64,000 nt of DNA from Cichorium intybus (Eukaryota; Streptophyta; Magnoliopsida; Asterales; Asteraceae). Position numbers and translations under genes: made by a program. Where the stretch lies: contig CM042010.1 in assembly GCA_023525715.1 (NCBI GenBank), positions 158,783,907 to 158,847,906 of the forward strand, written 5' to 3'. This document shows, piece by piece, positions 13,251 to 26,390 of the stretch; position 1 is the stretch's first letter, and each line of letters opens with the position of its first letter. The notes below the pieces were generated by a model. The model made no database searches. It was not told the origin of the DNA and saw nothing but the letters and a program-made list of their open reading frames with translations.

Positions 13251-15252
13251 ATTAGTATAAGAGCCTTGATTATATTGTATTTTTATATGATATGTTTATT
13301 TGGATAAACTTGGTTTTTGGAAGTCATGGATGTTTTGCATCTTGTATGAAAAGTTCATGCATGGCTTCTTTTACAACATGTATGTTAGTTTTATGATTTT
13401 ATGTGACCAAAAATTTGACATGCATTTTGGTTACATAAATGTTGTCTTAGAAAAACAAAGTGTTATTTTAGTTATGATTTTATGTGATAAAATGTGCATA
13501 AACAAGCCATGGATCTTATTGATGTATTTTGTGTTGTTTTTCAATATGGTTGTAATATTGATTATTATTTCAAACGGTTTGTAATAGTAAGTAGGTTTTT
13601 CTTCATTCTGTAAATATAAGATTAGTACTAAACCGGTTTATATTACGTAAAATATACCAAGAAGTGAAGATGAATACCATTTGAAAAGCACGAAGTCGAA
13701 CCGATAATTCTCTTACTGTGGGGATGTTCTTGGCCAATAAAGGAGAAAACCGGCATTTTGGTTTTTGATTTTTTGGTCCAACACTTCATGGAGTCCTAAT
13801 CCTCTTGCATGCATATGATGTTTTGGCAAGTGGGAGCTTTAACAACATCAAGGTTGGAGATTTATGATCTTTTATATCCCTTAGGAATGGACTTGTTATT
13901 TCATGTTTGATTCACATGAAATAACAACTAGCTGTGGCTTGGTTTATGCACTTATTCATGCATGTGATGATTGTATGTTATTATTATTATTGTTTGTATC
14001 GATGAAAATAGGACTTTAATTGCTAGACAACCTAAATAATAAAACATAAATCATCATAGAGTTTGTTTTTCAAAACATGACACTTTTAACATAAATGCTA
14101 AAATGAGTTTTTATAACAAAATGGTTTTATTCTTAAAACTCAAAATGTCAAATTTTAAATATATAAATAGTTAAAATGGAGATTTTAAAGACTCGTGACA
14201 AACGCCTAGTCTAATTAATAAAGAATGTTTACTAAATGATTAGAATGATTATTATTGTGTTCAAACCCAAACTTCAAACATGATATATTAGTTTCAAATT
14301 GGCCACAAATCAATAGTTAATAAAATAAAGATTTTATTGAACTAAAAGAATCATACTAAGAGAATTTGATTTTTCAAAATAAGATTAAAGGTACCATGTT
14401 CATTGGATGCATGCAATCTACATGATAACTTAATGTTTTTAAAAGCCAAAATTGTAAAACATATAAATCTCTTTCAGAAATGTAAATCTATGTCGTCCTT
14501 TTTAAAAAAACACTCGTGTATTATTCATATATGAAAGTTTATGGCATGTTCCTATACATGGATGAAGATGCTCCATATCTACAAAATTAAGATGACAAAC
14601 TATTAGCAAACTTATGATAAAAACAATATCAATGGAAAATAATTATTTTCGCATTCAAATAGTACATAAACCCTTGTACGATATATGAAAATCTATGGCA
14701 TGTTCCCAGACATGGATGAAGATGCTCATCGATTTTATCAAACACAAATGACGTCTGTCTGAAGGTGTAATCCTTTACTACTCCGCTCCAGTGGTTCATA
14801 TGGCAGAAAAACAAGATCTATCCATAAACGTAACAAATTTAATAAATTACAACTAATTAAAACCAAATTTAATACACAAATCACACGATAGCTATTCAAT
14901 TGGTCTAATCAAATACGAGTGCAATAAATTCTTCCTAGACTGGTTGACGAGGGTATCTACCTTAGAACCCCTAGTCAAACATAATAAGTAAGGATACTTG
15001 TACGATGTCTTCGTCAGATAACTAATCAAGTGAGTTATTGAAGACATCCTCTAAGTCACTCATTTTCACTGTCTCTGTCGTCGAGACAAATGGAAACACT
15101 GGATATCGAAAAATGTGTGGTCACCAAACAAGCAGGGAAATAGTCAGCGAATGGTAAATCCGTTATCAGACAAAATGCTTTCTTATCAAAGCAGATTTTG
15201 TAGTTGCCAATAGAAATATTAGTTCATCCACATTGAACCATTGATCGGTCAC
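13251..15252. other. Decayed retroelement interior and unassigned sequence
   Basis: It starts with the primer-binding-site-like ATTAGTATAAGAGCC. The following 1.5 kb should be the internal region of the Copia element, but no gag or pol motif is readable. A block around ATGGCATGTTC...ATGGATGAAGATGCTC occurs twice (about 14535-14575 and 14695-14730). From about 14880 the base composition is more balanced, like old exon sequence, yet stops occur in all frames. Confidence 0.4.
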
Positions 15253-15722
15253 TAGGGGTGGAAGTTATTTGGTTTGGAATCAAAAAACCCGAAGACTAAA
15301 TCGAACAGAAACCGATTTTGGACCAAATCATATTCGAATTTGGTTTTTGGTTTGGTCTCGGACCAAACCGAATTTGGAATTTGGTTTATGGTTTGGTTTT
15401 TGGTCTACCGTGGTTCAGACCAAACCAAACCGAAAAACCGAATATTATTCAATAAGTAATTAAAATATATGTTATATTATTTAAAATTTACTTAATTACT
15501 CTGTTACCCTTACTTTTTTGGAATTTTTTTAAATTTTTAAAAATTCGGTTTCCTTGGTCTCAAACCGAACCAAACCGAATTCGAATTCGGTTTTCGGTTT
15601 GGTCTACAATAATTTGAATTCGGTTTGGTTCGGTTTACTGTTTGGACCAAAATATTTTCAAACCGAGGAAACCGATTCGAAGAAACCGAGAAAACCAAAA
15701 ACCGAACCGATTTCCACCCCTA
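15253..15722. mobile_element. hAT-type MITE
   Basis: The ends are TAGGGGTGGAA and, inverted, TTCCACCCCTA. A perfect 8-bp duplication TCGGTCAC lies at 15245-15252 and 15723-15730. The 470-bp interior is built from many AACCGAA/TTCGGTTT repeats in both orientations, which generate overlapping spurious reading frames. No transposase is encoded. Confidence 0.88.
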
Positions 15723-17432
15723 TCGGTCACAACCTCCTTGCAGAACATGTAATAAGCGAGCAACAGACACCCTTTGACGCCCATGGGTACATCAACCCAC
15801 ATCTTAATACAGTGCTCTGAAAAGCGTCGCCTGTTAATATAAGTTGTAGACTTGCAAGAATATCCTGACCTAAGTTAGTTTTGCGAGTCCAATGACTATG
15901 ACACTTTATACACAATCATGCTAGAAAAAGCAAAAAAAATTAGCATGGAACATTCTAACATCCTGATCCTGGATAATTTCTATGTATTTAAAATAAGTTC
16001 TAATTGTTTTTAACAGATTCTTCATATTCTGATTTATTGGTTCGGACACATATTCAAAGCATCCAATTAGATCCCTGATACCAATGTTACTGGAAAGCAA
16101 AACTTATTATTAACTTTAACTACATATATACATATTTTAACCTAACATTATCACATTCCATGCGAGTTCTAAATGTTCCAAATAAGATCATCATATATTT
16201 CAGACATATTTTAATATTTCTGTTTTGCAATTTTAAATTATCTAAATCAGTAAAATGTTGACAAGACATTAAAGTAAATAGAACTTACCTACAATATCGT
16301 AATATCTTCATCTTCTGATGCCATTTTATTTAATGCCACTTCGAGATCTAGTGGTTTCCATATTATAAATAGGGAGACCACCAAAACCGGGTCGGTTACC
16401 CAAACAAAATCACGTCTGAAATTCCCCGCTCCAGATAAGTTAGTTATTTTTTCGAAAAAAATTGAAGTTATTTTTTTTAAATTATATATGCAAAAGTTGT
16501 TAATTTATCAATATCCTTAATTAAAAAAATATCTACAATATTTTATTACAATACATCATCATAAATAATATTTATATAATATTTTTAGTCATCAAGGACA
16601 GGAACGTAAGAAAACTCCTTAACGAAAGTTATAACTAATATTATCTTTTACAAAAAGTATTTTGATTTTTTTTATTTTGAAAAAGTGTCTTTATTTTTGG
16701 AACAATAAAATTTAATATGTTGTTTTTTATATAAAAACTTATTTTTATATTTTTATGTATGCGATGATAATTAAGTGCGGAACCTTTTTGTCATTTTTAT
16801 AATAATATGTGTTATATATTTTCAAGTATTATAATGTTTTACTTTATATAAGTAAGTAAAACATATATCATTTTGATTTTGATGTAGGAGTCGAGACGTG
16901 ATGTTGATGTAAGGAGGAGAGAGACAAGAGATGAAGAGTTGCAAGAGAAACAACGACAATGTGACGATGAAGACTTATAAAATGCTTCCAACAACAAAAC
17001 ATTCACACCATTTTTAATATTAAAAATAGCAAATATATCTATAATACTATTACATATTTTCGTTATTCGTCTCAACATTGAGATCAACATTAATATCCAA
17101 ATTTTATAGGAATAGGATTATGAGATTCTTTGTATCTTTGATCAAGGACAGATTATGTTTCCATAGATTTGGGACAAATTTTGTGGATTGCAGTTTTTGA
17201 TAACTAAAATATATTTTAGATATTGAATTTCAAAAGGAAAGTCGGGAGATTAAAGTGGGATAAGAACATATGGTGTAACCGTGCAATTGATTATTGGAAA
17301 CGTTATCATTGAAAAACTAGCATCTTAGCAACATTTACATATATAAAATAAAATATTAAATAATATAATAAAATCCTCACTTCCAAACAACAAATAAAAG
17401 GTAAAATATGAAAAATAAATAAAAAGGAAAAA
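15723..17432. other. Non-genic stretch upstream of the CW gene
   Basis: Sequence to about 15940 continues the exon-like but stop-interrupted sequence that the hAT element split. On the minus strand at 16300-16400 a TATTTATAAT box precedes ATGGCATCAGAAGATGAAG, which stops after a few codons next to a donor-like GTAAGT: possibly a dead promoter and first exon. The rest is AT-rich with nothing recognised. Confidence 0.35.
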
Positions 17433-17880
17433 AAGCGGCAGCTGTACACCAAAACCAGAGTCTCCTCCGTTTTTGTTTCTTTCATCGCTCATCGATTTGA
17501 GCTAACAGAAGATCGTCAAAATTTTAGCACGATCCAAGCAAAAGGGTCAGCAAATTTAACCAATTTTGATCAGAGATCGGGAACTGAGCTGACAATATTA
17601 TTTTCTTTGTGCCGTATTTCATTGTTTTTGTTTTGATTTTATTCGGAGAAAATTGTTATTGTTTCCGATCTTGATGTTTCGGGAGAATTCCTTCATGGGT
17701 TTTGATGGGTTTTCGATTATCTAAAAAAGGTCGATGAGATTTTCGAGTTTCGTTACGGTTTTGTAAAGCAAGTTTTGGTTGATTGGGATTATATCTTTTT
17801 CCCCTTTTTTGTTCTTTTTCAAATTATTTTGTTTAGAAGAAAGTGTATTCGATTGGTCCCCTTTTTGGGTTTTTTTTTGG
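17433..17880 (+). promoter_or_regulatory. 5' leader of the CW gene with two upstream ORFs
   Basis: Before the start ATG lie two short complete upstream ORFs: 17674-17724 (16 codons plus TAA) and 17734-17766 (10 codons plus TAA). Both end before the main ATG and neither is in a position to extend the protein. If the leader is not spliced there, ribosomes must reinitiate, which usually lowers translation. The transcription start is not visible, so 17433 is only where GC-richer leader-like sequence begins. Confidence 0.4.
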
Positions 17881-20800
17881 ATGATTTCTGTTGGGAGTAG
17901 AGATGGTAGGAAGGGGTTAAGTTTGAGGTATGGTGTTGAAGGCGGAGATATGGATTTAGAGACTGAACTCGAAGAAGGAGAGGCCTGCTTTCAGAACGAT
18001 AACGATGATGATTCAACAATTGACCCTGATGTTGCTCTCTCTTATCTTGTAAGGAACAGTTTTCTCCGGCTGCTATTTAAGCTGTTATAATTGTTCAGGT
18101 TTCGAATTGTGTTGCTCAATTACAATTAATTAGTAAATGTGCATTATTTCAAAGCAATTTCCCCGTCTAGGATGGTTAGATCTATGTGTTGTATGCATAA
18201 TTTACTTTCTATCTGTATATGTAATGACTTGAATTGATGTTTGCCCCAGTTTTAGGAGCCTATATAGGGGGCTTTTTGATGTGCTTTTGTCATAATCAGT
18301 ATCTGAGTGTTAGGGTAAAAGTACACATATTTGAGGAAGTATGTAAGAAGTTGCTATTGAGAGATTTCTAATCCTAGCTTTAATCAACTCATTATTTGAT
18401 TCTGATTATTCATTTGCAATAAATAGCTTAGAAACACACATCCAACTACCCCACACCCATCGTTGTTTTTAAATGTAAGTTTCTTCTCAACAAATAAATA
18501 CTTGGACATGGTTGTGGATATTGGATTTTTGTAGCTACCTTTGAACCTTTTTGCTACCTATTTCCCTTCCTCTTGATGAAGAGCATTGGAAGGTTATCAA
18601 GTATCATTGGTTAATTGACCTGTATCTATGGAGTGTAATCGTTTGAGTTCTTAGGGTAACTACTTTTTGAATCTTGACTCATCACTTATTGTGTTCAAAC
18701 TAGTGATGTTCGCTGTTTGAACCATGATTTACAAAAACAATTGATTTTGTTGATAGGCTAATAATTACGATGTGAATCTATGTTGCAAGGATAAATTCAC
18801 GGAGATATGAATGCATGATATGTAGATTATCATACACGGGCGTGTTTATAAATGTGAACGTGTATGTAAAACAAAAGAAATCATCTTATAGTTCATATGA
18901 TAAATATATAAACTTGAACCTTATCGTTCTTTACTTATTTGACCTAAATGACAAAGAAAAGGATTACGGGTGATGTTGCCTTGCATCATTCTTCCTCTTT
19001 CTGCCATTAATCTTAAGTTTTATTTTTAGAATTTTAGCTTTCATGTCTCAGTTCTTATAATAAACTGCTGGTTTCTTTGAATCGATTTTTATTCATCTTC
19101 TTAAAGATTACTTTGCTAAGCTTAGTAGTCTTTTTTGTTCCAAAAGGTTAGTCCTTTATTGTTTTACCAGCTAATTAAGGAATGTAATTCCAGTTTGTAG
19201 TAATTGAAAAACTAAGGTATTCAAGGACAAATATGATTAAGAAACGAAAGGAGTATGCGTAGTCTCTTGATTTGTATAGCTATAAGATGTAGTAAAAAAA
19301 CAATTAATATGTGTATATCATATTGGAGACAAAAACATATTTACATTCAATCTGATTCCTGTCTTGTCCTATTCCTACCGAAGCATATACTTGTTTGTTC
19401 TCACATGACATATACTTGAAATTTGTGAAGGATGAGAAACTTCAAGATGTGTTGGGACATTTTCAGAAGGATTTTGAAGGTGGAGTTTCAGCTGAAAATT
19501 TGGGTAAGTTAAAGAAGTAGCAGATTGTTGGTAATGGTATGCCCAAACTAAAAGTGCTGGAATGCTGATTCTAGCATTTGTACTTATTTGCAGGGGCAAA
19601 GTTTGGGGGATACGGTTCCTTTTTGCCCACTTATCAACGTTCTCCTGCTTGCCCTCATCCAAAGACACCACCAAAAATTCCTACCACTAATCCATCCATA
19701 TCTCCAAATCATCTGCACATAGAGGTAAAATCCACCATTATTGCCATATCAATAACTCCTTTAATACCAAAATTTACATTCTGCACAAGTGTATTTAGTT
19801 CTATTACTACACACTACACAGGGTGGTCTTCAAAGCTCTGTGTCCACATCAAATGCATCTCAATTAACAAAACTTGGACCGCCTTTGACTAGTGGCCCAC
19901 CACCAAAGGGTCCATTGATGAATGGTAAAGTGAAACAAGAAATGCACACGTTATCTAATAAGGCTGGTGACAAATTCAGTTCTAGTGGACAACCTGTTAA
20001 CAACAACACTTGTGACCAAAAGTCACTCAAGGTTAGAATCAAAGTTGGGTCTGATAACTTGTCGACTCGAAAAAATGCTGAAATCTACAGTGGACTTGGG
20101 CTTGATGTCTCTCCTTCATCATCATTGGAAGCCAGTCCTGTAGATAGTGATGATTTTTGTCATGTGCCTAATGAGAGCCCTCATGAAGAATCTCCCACTA
20201 GTATTCTTGAGGTTTGTAACGTCCCTAATAATGTTCTTTTTTGATGTTTTCTTATGTGGGTAAGTAAGATTTCGTTTTGTGATTTTGCAACAGATGATGA
20301 CATCATTTCCGGTTCTTGGAGGTCTACTGTTGTCCCCTCTTCCTTATGAACTCTTGTATTTGACTGAAAAAGAAAAACAAGAGGATAGTAGTTGTGGTTC
20401 TGTGCATAAAAAAAGCCAAGAAAGTACTTTGACGGTTAATAGGCCTGATACTAAAGTTGACCTAAATGAGAAGAAGCCAAAGAACGAGGGTAATTTGGTC
20501 CAACCTGAACCAATAAATGGTAACAGTGTGCGTAATGGCATTGGTGGTGTAACGAAAAAGGAAGCTGACATGGATAATTTGTCTTGTGAAGAACCTGTTT
20601 CTAATGCTATGAGACTGGATTTCAGAAAAGGTGCTGCCTTTAAGGGTGGGTCATCTGGTATTATGCCAAAAGAAGAATCTTTGGATCCAGTTTTGACACA
20701 AGATGATATTCAGGTTGAAAAGCCTTATAAAAAAGATGCAGTTTCTGATGAAAAGTATTCAACTTTCCCTACAAAATCTGATTCAGATGTTTCCAAGAAT

Positions 20801-23800
20801 GGTAAAATCCAGCCTCCAAAGCAAAAGGCTGCTCACAAAGCTACATCGCGTGAAAAAGATTCGACAAAGCTGTCAACACCATCTTCTGCTGGAAAAAAGA
20901 AATCAAAAGGAAATCTGGAAAACGGTTTTGAAAGTGTAGAGGTCTCAAAAGTCAGTTTAAAAAATGATCCTTCTTCTAAAAGTAAAAATAACACTCACGG
21001 GTCGAAAATGGATGATCCAAGGGGCAATAATGTAAAAGTGAGAGCGACATACAAAGATTTCTTTGGGGAACTTGACCCAGAACTTGAAGAGGGTGATGAC
21101 ATGGCGTTAGAGGAAAAGCCTTTTGGGGATAGGCAAAAGGACAATAGAGTAACCGAAAAGGGTAGTCTAGAAAGTAATGTTTTGTCAAAAGATAGACTAA
21201 ATGGAAAGAAAGATCCAAAACCCTCTTCAGTAGTGTATCCAGGAGCGGGCCCACATGTAGCCCCAATAACGGGGCCCGCTCCTGTTTCTGATGCAGCTTC
21301 TGCAACAGTGGCTGCTGTTGTCAATGAAGATTGGGTTTGTTGTGATAAATGTGAGAAATGGAGGCTTCTTCCGCCCGGTGTAAATCCGGGCAGTCTTCCT
21401 GAAAAGTGGCTCTGTAGCATGCTCGATTGGCTGTAAGTTATTTTTTCCATAATTGTAAATTTCACGTTTCTTTTTCTTGAAAAAGTTATTAACTTTTTAA
21501 ACCACCAAACTTTGCTTTTTGTTGCAAAAGTGAGCCATCTTGGGCAACAAGTGCCAAGGATTATACTTATTTCTGCATTTGAAGGGAAGGTTGCAGGAAA
21601 TAGCAACGTACTTTATTCTTTTTATTAATATGGGCAATGTACTTTGCTTTTTACCATAATAGCAATGTGATTACCTTTTTTTTATTGATAACAGCAATAT
21701 GTTACTCATAGTAGCAACGTACTTACAATTCTTTACACATAAAAGCAACATACTTACTTTCTTTACTGATTATAGAAATATGTTACAATTAAAGTACAAT
21801 GCCCATATTGGTAGCAAAATGCAAGTACATGGCTATTATAGTTAAAAAAGAAAGTACATTGCTATTAACGGTAAAGAAATGTAAGCATGTTCATGATGGG
21901 TAAAAGATAAAGTACATTGCCCATATTGGTAGTGGGAGTATAGTATATCGCTATTCTCCGCAATTCGCCTGCTTTTAAATTTCCACAATCTGACCAAAAC
22001 CTCTTACTCTTGCAAAGTATAGCTTCTCTTTCTTGGATATTCATAAGAATGATGGTTAAAAGATGGTGCCTTTTTATTAATTCTTTTGTTACAAAAGAAG
22101 CAACACCTCCTGACATACTAAAAACACATGCCACATTTAGGCCTGGAATGAATCGGTGCAGCATCAGTCAGGAAGAGACAACGAAGGCCATAATGGCCCA
22201 TTTTCCGGGTCCCACCCCCACGGTTCAAGGGTTTCAGCCGGTTCATCCTGGTGGGCCTGCAACATTTGATCCTCCACATGCTGATCAAAGACACCAACCT
22301 TTTGGTCCACAAATTGGTGTAAAGAAAAAACATGGAGCAAAAGATGTAGCAAATGAACCGAAACAAGAGAGACCCTCGTTGTCTTCTAACTCTGCAAAAA
22401 AGAACTTACATACATCGAATAAAACTAGAAGCTTGAATGGTGCAAACCAATCTCCCTCTCATCTAGAATTTCAAGATTCTGGTCAATCTAGTAGCTTGAT
22501 TGCAGACAAGCACAAATTGAAGCATAAAGAAAAGAAGAAACTATGTGAAAACTCTTTGGATGAAGGTATCTTGATGCAGTTGACTTTGACCTTCTCTTGT
22601 ACGGTTTCTTGACCTTGATATCTTCTTGCGCAGGTAATAATAATAATCCGCTCCAATTGAAGATTAGGAACAAAAGAGAGACTAGTCAAGATTATTCTAG
22701 AGACTCCAAGAAAGTGAAAACGGATGATAATCACGGGACCGATAAAGATTGGGGTTCTGACCATCGAAAAAATGATGACCGACCTAAAGATTCAAAATCT
22801 GCCTCAAAGGTTTTGGGTGTACATCCTAAAATTCCAAATGGAACCCCTCATGTTGTGAACAAAAGGAAAGCTAATGAACTTGAGGATGCCCAAATAGAAG
22901 AAACGAGTGAAAATGGGCATAGGAAGGGTAAAAAAGTAAAAGTACCGGAGCCACAGGAGGAAGAAATCTTTGCAAGCAAAGGTAGTGGTGGAGGCGAGGG
23001 AAGAGTTAGACTAATAGATTCTTCTAGAAGAGATGTACCAGTGCCACTTCATGCTCCATTGGCTGCAACTTCAAGCTCTTCTAAAGTCTCTGGTTCTCAT
23101 AAAACTAAAACAAATAACCAGGAAACAAAAGGGTCACCCGTGGAATCTGTTTCTTCATCTCCTTTGAGAATCTTGAATCCAGATAAGCTTATATCTTCTA
23201 GAAGGAACATTGAAGGTGTTGAAAATTGTCAAGATGTTGCTAGTCCTAAAAAGGATTGGGAAGATGATAGAGGAAGTTACCGATCAAATACATTCAAGAA
23301 AGAATTAGACGTAATGGAATCTTTAGACAAAGGTGTAGGTCCCTTAACAAGTAGTAATAACCTTAAGGCCGAAATTGCCCCTTCTCTTGAATTTGAAACA
23401 TTTCGTGTTGGTAGTGGTGGTGTTGATACCTCAGGGGCAAAACCGTCCACTCAAGGCCATAACGATGATAGATCTCATTCTAACGGATCTCGTTCAAGGA
23501 AAAACGGGAAAGGATCCTCCTCAAGATCTAAAGACAAAAATCGGAGTTCTAAATCTGATATTGACAAGATTAACCTTAAGATATCAGATGTCCCTATTTA
23601 TGAAGAAAAGTCAAAGGGGGGAAGACACAAGTCTCAAGAAAAACCATCCGTATATCCCGATAAGCTTGAAAAGGGGTCTGCTTCGAAAAAAGATTCTTCA
23701 AAACCATCGAGTGAGAACACTAAACGCGATGCCCAATCAAAGCATGGACACAATGACGATTCCGTCCCTGCCCCTGTTCATGATGTGAAGCAGAATGTGT

Positions 23801-25408
23801 CAATGGAACGTGAAGGTGAAAGATTGTCCAAGAGGGACGTGTCCGGGAGAGGAAAGTCACACTCTTTACCGCCTACCGGTAAAAGTCAAAATGACGCATC
23901 ACGCCCTCCACAACCTTTTGTGGGTTCTCAGAAAGAAAATGTTAGTGTTGAAGGCAGCGATGCTTCAAAAGCAACAAAGCAGAAAAAGAAAGCTGAAAAC
24001 CAGTCCACAAGTGCAAGACATCCCACCCCAAATAGGCATAAGGGAAGGGATCATGATGCACCGAGTCCACTCAGACGGGAATCATCGAGTCAGGCTGCAA
24101 GTTCTGTGAAAGAGGCAAAAGCTCTTAAGCACATGGCTGATCGCCTCAAGGTTTATAGCTAATTCAGATTATTCAGATCATACTTTGTGTGATGATTGAC
24201 ATAACTTGGCTGATTTTTTGCAGAATTCTGGATCAAACCATGAAAGTAATTCACTTTATTTCCAAGCTGCCCTTAAGTTTCTTTATGGGTCCTCTTTGTT
24301 AGAGTCCAGCTATACTGAGAATGGGAAACATGGTGATATGATTCAGTCAACCGCCATGTACAGTAGCACTGCAAAACTTTGCGAGTAAGTACTTACATTT
24401 CTTTACCCGTAATAGCAACGGACTTACATTTTTAATAACACCAATATGTGAACCTATAATAGCAATGTACTTACATTTTTGCACATAATAACGGTAAAGA
24501 AATGCAAGTGTGTTGCTATTATGGGTAAAAAGTAATAGAGTAGATTGCTCATATTGGTGGCAAGAGTAAAGTATGTTGCTATTCCTGGCATTTAACAATG
24601 TTTGATTAATAGGTACGTTGCCCATGAATATGAGAAAGTAAAAGAGATGGCTGCTGCAGCTCTGGCCTACAAATTGGCTGAGGTGGCATATTTAAAGGTG
24701 GTCTACTCTTCACATTCAAGTGCCTGCAAAGATCGGCAAGAATTGCAAACATCTCTCCAAATAGGTCCTACTGGTACGCTTTTTTTTTCTTGAATCTTTT
24801 TTGTTTGAGGCTCGTTTTCTTGATTAATTTATATTTTATAGGTGAGTCACCTTCTTCCTCGGCCTCTGATATCGATAACTTGAACAACCCAGCGGCTATT
24901 GACAAAGCTGCCCTCCCCAAGGGTGCTAATGATCCTCAAATTGCTGGAAATCATGTCATTGCTGCTCGAAATAAACCCAACTTTTTAAGGATTCTTAACT
25001 TTGTAAGTACGCTTGTCAAAACCAATGAATCATTTGTGTAATGGGACAAAAAAAGCATCTTTTTGTGACTAGTCCTCAGTTTCTCGTCTTTGCAAAAGAC
25101 ATAAACGCCCTTCTCATCCTCATCAGCAAAAACACCGAGAAAGATTGTCCAGTAACAAACTTAACCTTAGTGGCTTTCGGGTTCTCACTTAAAAAAAAAA
25201 AAAAAAAAAACATTTGCAGGCTCAGGATGTCAACTTTGCAATGGAAGCTTCTAGAAGATCCCAGATTGCTTATGCAGCATGCGGTTCACAACCAGAACAC
25301 GCCCACCATAAAGAGGTTATAAAACCGGCTCTGGATTTCAACTTTCAAGATGTTGAAGGATTGTTACAGCTGGTAAGGGTTGCAATGGAAGTAATTAGCA
25401 GCAGGTGA
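17881..25408 (+). CDS. CW-type zinc-finger protein, 11 coding exons
   Basis: Exons: 17881-18048, 19431-19503, 19594-19724, 19822-20211, 20294-21432, 22141-22565, 22634-24150, 24224-24384, 24613-24773, 24842-25002, 25220-25408. Every junction is GT-AG and the phases join into 1504 codons plus TGA. The ATG at 17881 gives the N-terminus MISVGSRDGRKG, as I recall for this plant family. An acidic stretch (ETELEEGEA, DNDDDSTIDPD) and DEKLQDVLGHFQKDFEGG follow. The CW domain spans about residues 599-650: WVCCDKCEKWRLLP, then WLC and PGMNRC. It supplies the four Cys ligands and the conserved Trp residues, and intron 5 splits it. CW domains bind methylated H3K4, so a nuclear chromatin-reader role is inferred. 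The middle is long, charged and Ser/Lys-rich (probably disordered). About 230 C-terminal residues are helical and Ala/Leu-rich. Plants have several paralogues, so I give no symbol. Exon structure is certain to a few bases; function is family-level. Confidence 0.9.
21582..21969. mobile_element. Foldback MITE in intron 5 of the CW gene
   Basis: The left end GGTTGCAGGAAATAGCAACG and the right end, read inverted as GCGAATTGCGGAGAATAGCG, bracket a palindrome made of degenerate AGCAATGTACTT units that switch to AAGTACATTGCT past the centre. No clear target duplication. It fills much of the 708-bp intron that divides the CW zinc-finger domain. Related copies occur at 24385-24600, 26025-26362 and 35870-36150. 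Confidence 0.6.
24385..24612. mobile_element. Truncated foldback MITE forming most of CW-gene intron 8
   Basis: The 228-bp intron consists almost entirely of AGCAATGTACTTACATTT-type units facing AAATGCAAGTGTGTTGCT. It ends with TGTTGCTATTCCTGGCATTTAA, the family terminus. The left end is missing, as if the element runs into the donor site. Confidence 0.5.
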
Positions 25409-26024
25409 TTTTGGGAAAGGAATTAAGTGGATGATCTCTCAGCTTTATAAACCAAACAGCCCCTGTGGGGACAAGATTTCAAGACCCTTTGTACAAATGT
25501 ACATTACTAGTTCCAAGTACAAATAAGGAACCCGAGATCAAATAAAAAGTTGCAGATGAGAGTAGAGTAGTGAGGATGGTTTTGAAGCACATGTGAGAAA
25601 GGATTGTTAATTTGTTATGTTGTTAATTGTCATTTGGAAAAATCATAAGTTGTCAGTATCTTGATTTAGCTTGCTGAGGTCGAAGGGATTGACATCAACT
25701 TTCTGTCTTTCCAGGTATGTATACTCCATATAATCTACATTCTTAAGCTTATTTTATACAGCTGCCAACTTTTTTGTCCATTTCTTTGATGTAAAGGAAT
25801 AATTAATTATTCATAACAACTATACTGATGAAACAATAACATTTTGGGGGATTTTCTACCTGTTTGACTTGTTCCATTTGTAGCTGAGTTTTTAATGGTT
25901 TAAAGGCAAAAACAATTGTAATGTACTTCTTTATTATAGTGTTGTAGTATCACACTTTCGTTTCTTCCTATTACACCAATCTTACTTTGAAAATCTCTTC
26001 AATTATAGTCGAGTTTTTATAGGG
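25409..26024 (+). other. 3' UTR and downstream flank of the CW gene
   Basis: This is the 3' untranslated and flanking sequence after the TGA at 25406-25408. An AATAAA polyadenylation signal sits at 25541-25546. A strong acceptor-like ...TTTCCAG followed by GTATGT near 25715 leaves open a longer, spliced 3' UTR. There is no coding capacity of note. From about 25900 the sequence turns into diverged relatives of the foldback MITE described at 26025. Confidence 0.5.
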
Positions 26025-26359
26025 GATAAATGCAAGAATAGCAACGTACCTTCACTAATTTGTTTATTATAGCATCATACTTCCATTTCTTCCTATTACA
26101 ACATTGAACTTCAAAAAATCTATCAAATTATAGCAATGACATTCGAGTATTGAGCAATTTTCATTCTAGAATTTTCAAAGTATAATGTCTTAATAAGAAT
26201 AATTTGAAGTGTAAAGCTATGATTGAGTAAAAAATTTCAATGTACAACGCTTTAATTAGAAAAAAGTTGGAAGTACAATGTTGTAATAAAAAGAAATAGA
26301 AGTAGAATGCTGTTATATACAAATAAATGGAAGTATGTTGCTATTTCTTGCATTTAGCC

Positions 26360-26362
<3 letters not shown>
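26025..26362. mobile_element. Foldback MITE downstream of the CW gene
   Basis: The left terminus GATAAATGCAAGAATAGCAACG pairs with the right terminus, read inverted as GCTAAATGCAAGAAATAGCAAC, giving terminal inverted repeats of about 30 bp. The interior units face each other about a centre near 26190. This is the best-preserved copy of the family in the window. A poly-T run follows at 26360-26385. Confidence 0.65.

Positions 26363-26385
<23 letters not shown>

Positions 26386-26390
<5 letters not shown>

Noticed and set aside
12842..13255. 137-codon frame
   Set aside because: It runs through the right part of a Copia LTR to its terminal CAACA and primer-binding site, and has no protein similarity I recognise.
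15269..15820. Several overlapping frames with NRTKPNS-type repeats
   Set aside because: They are translations of the AACCGAA repeats within a hAT MITE and not a protein gene.
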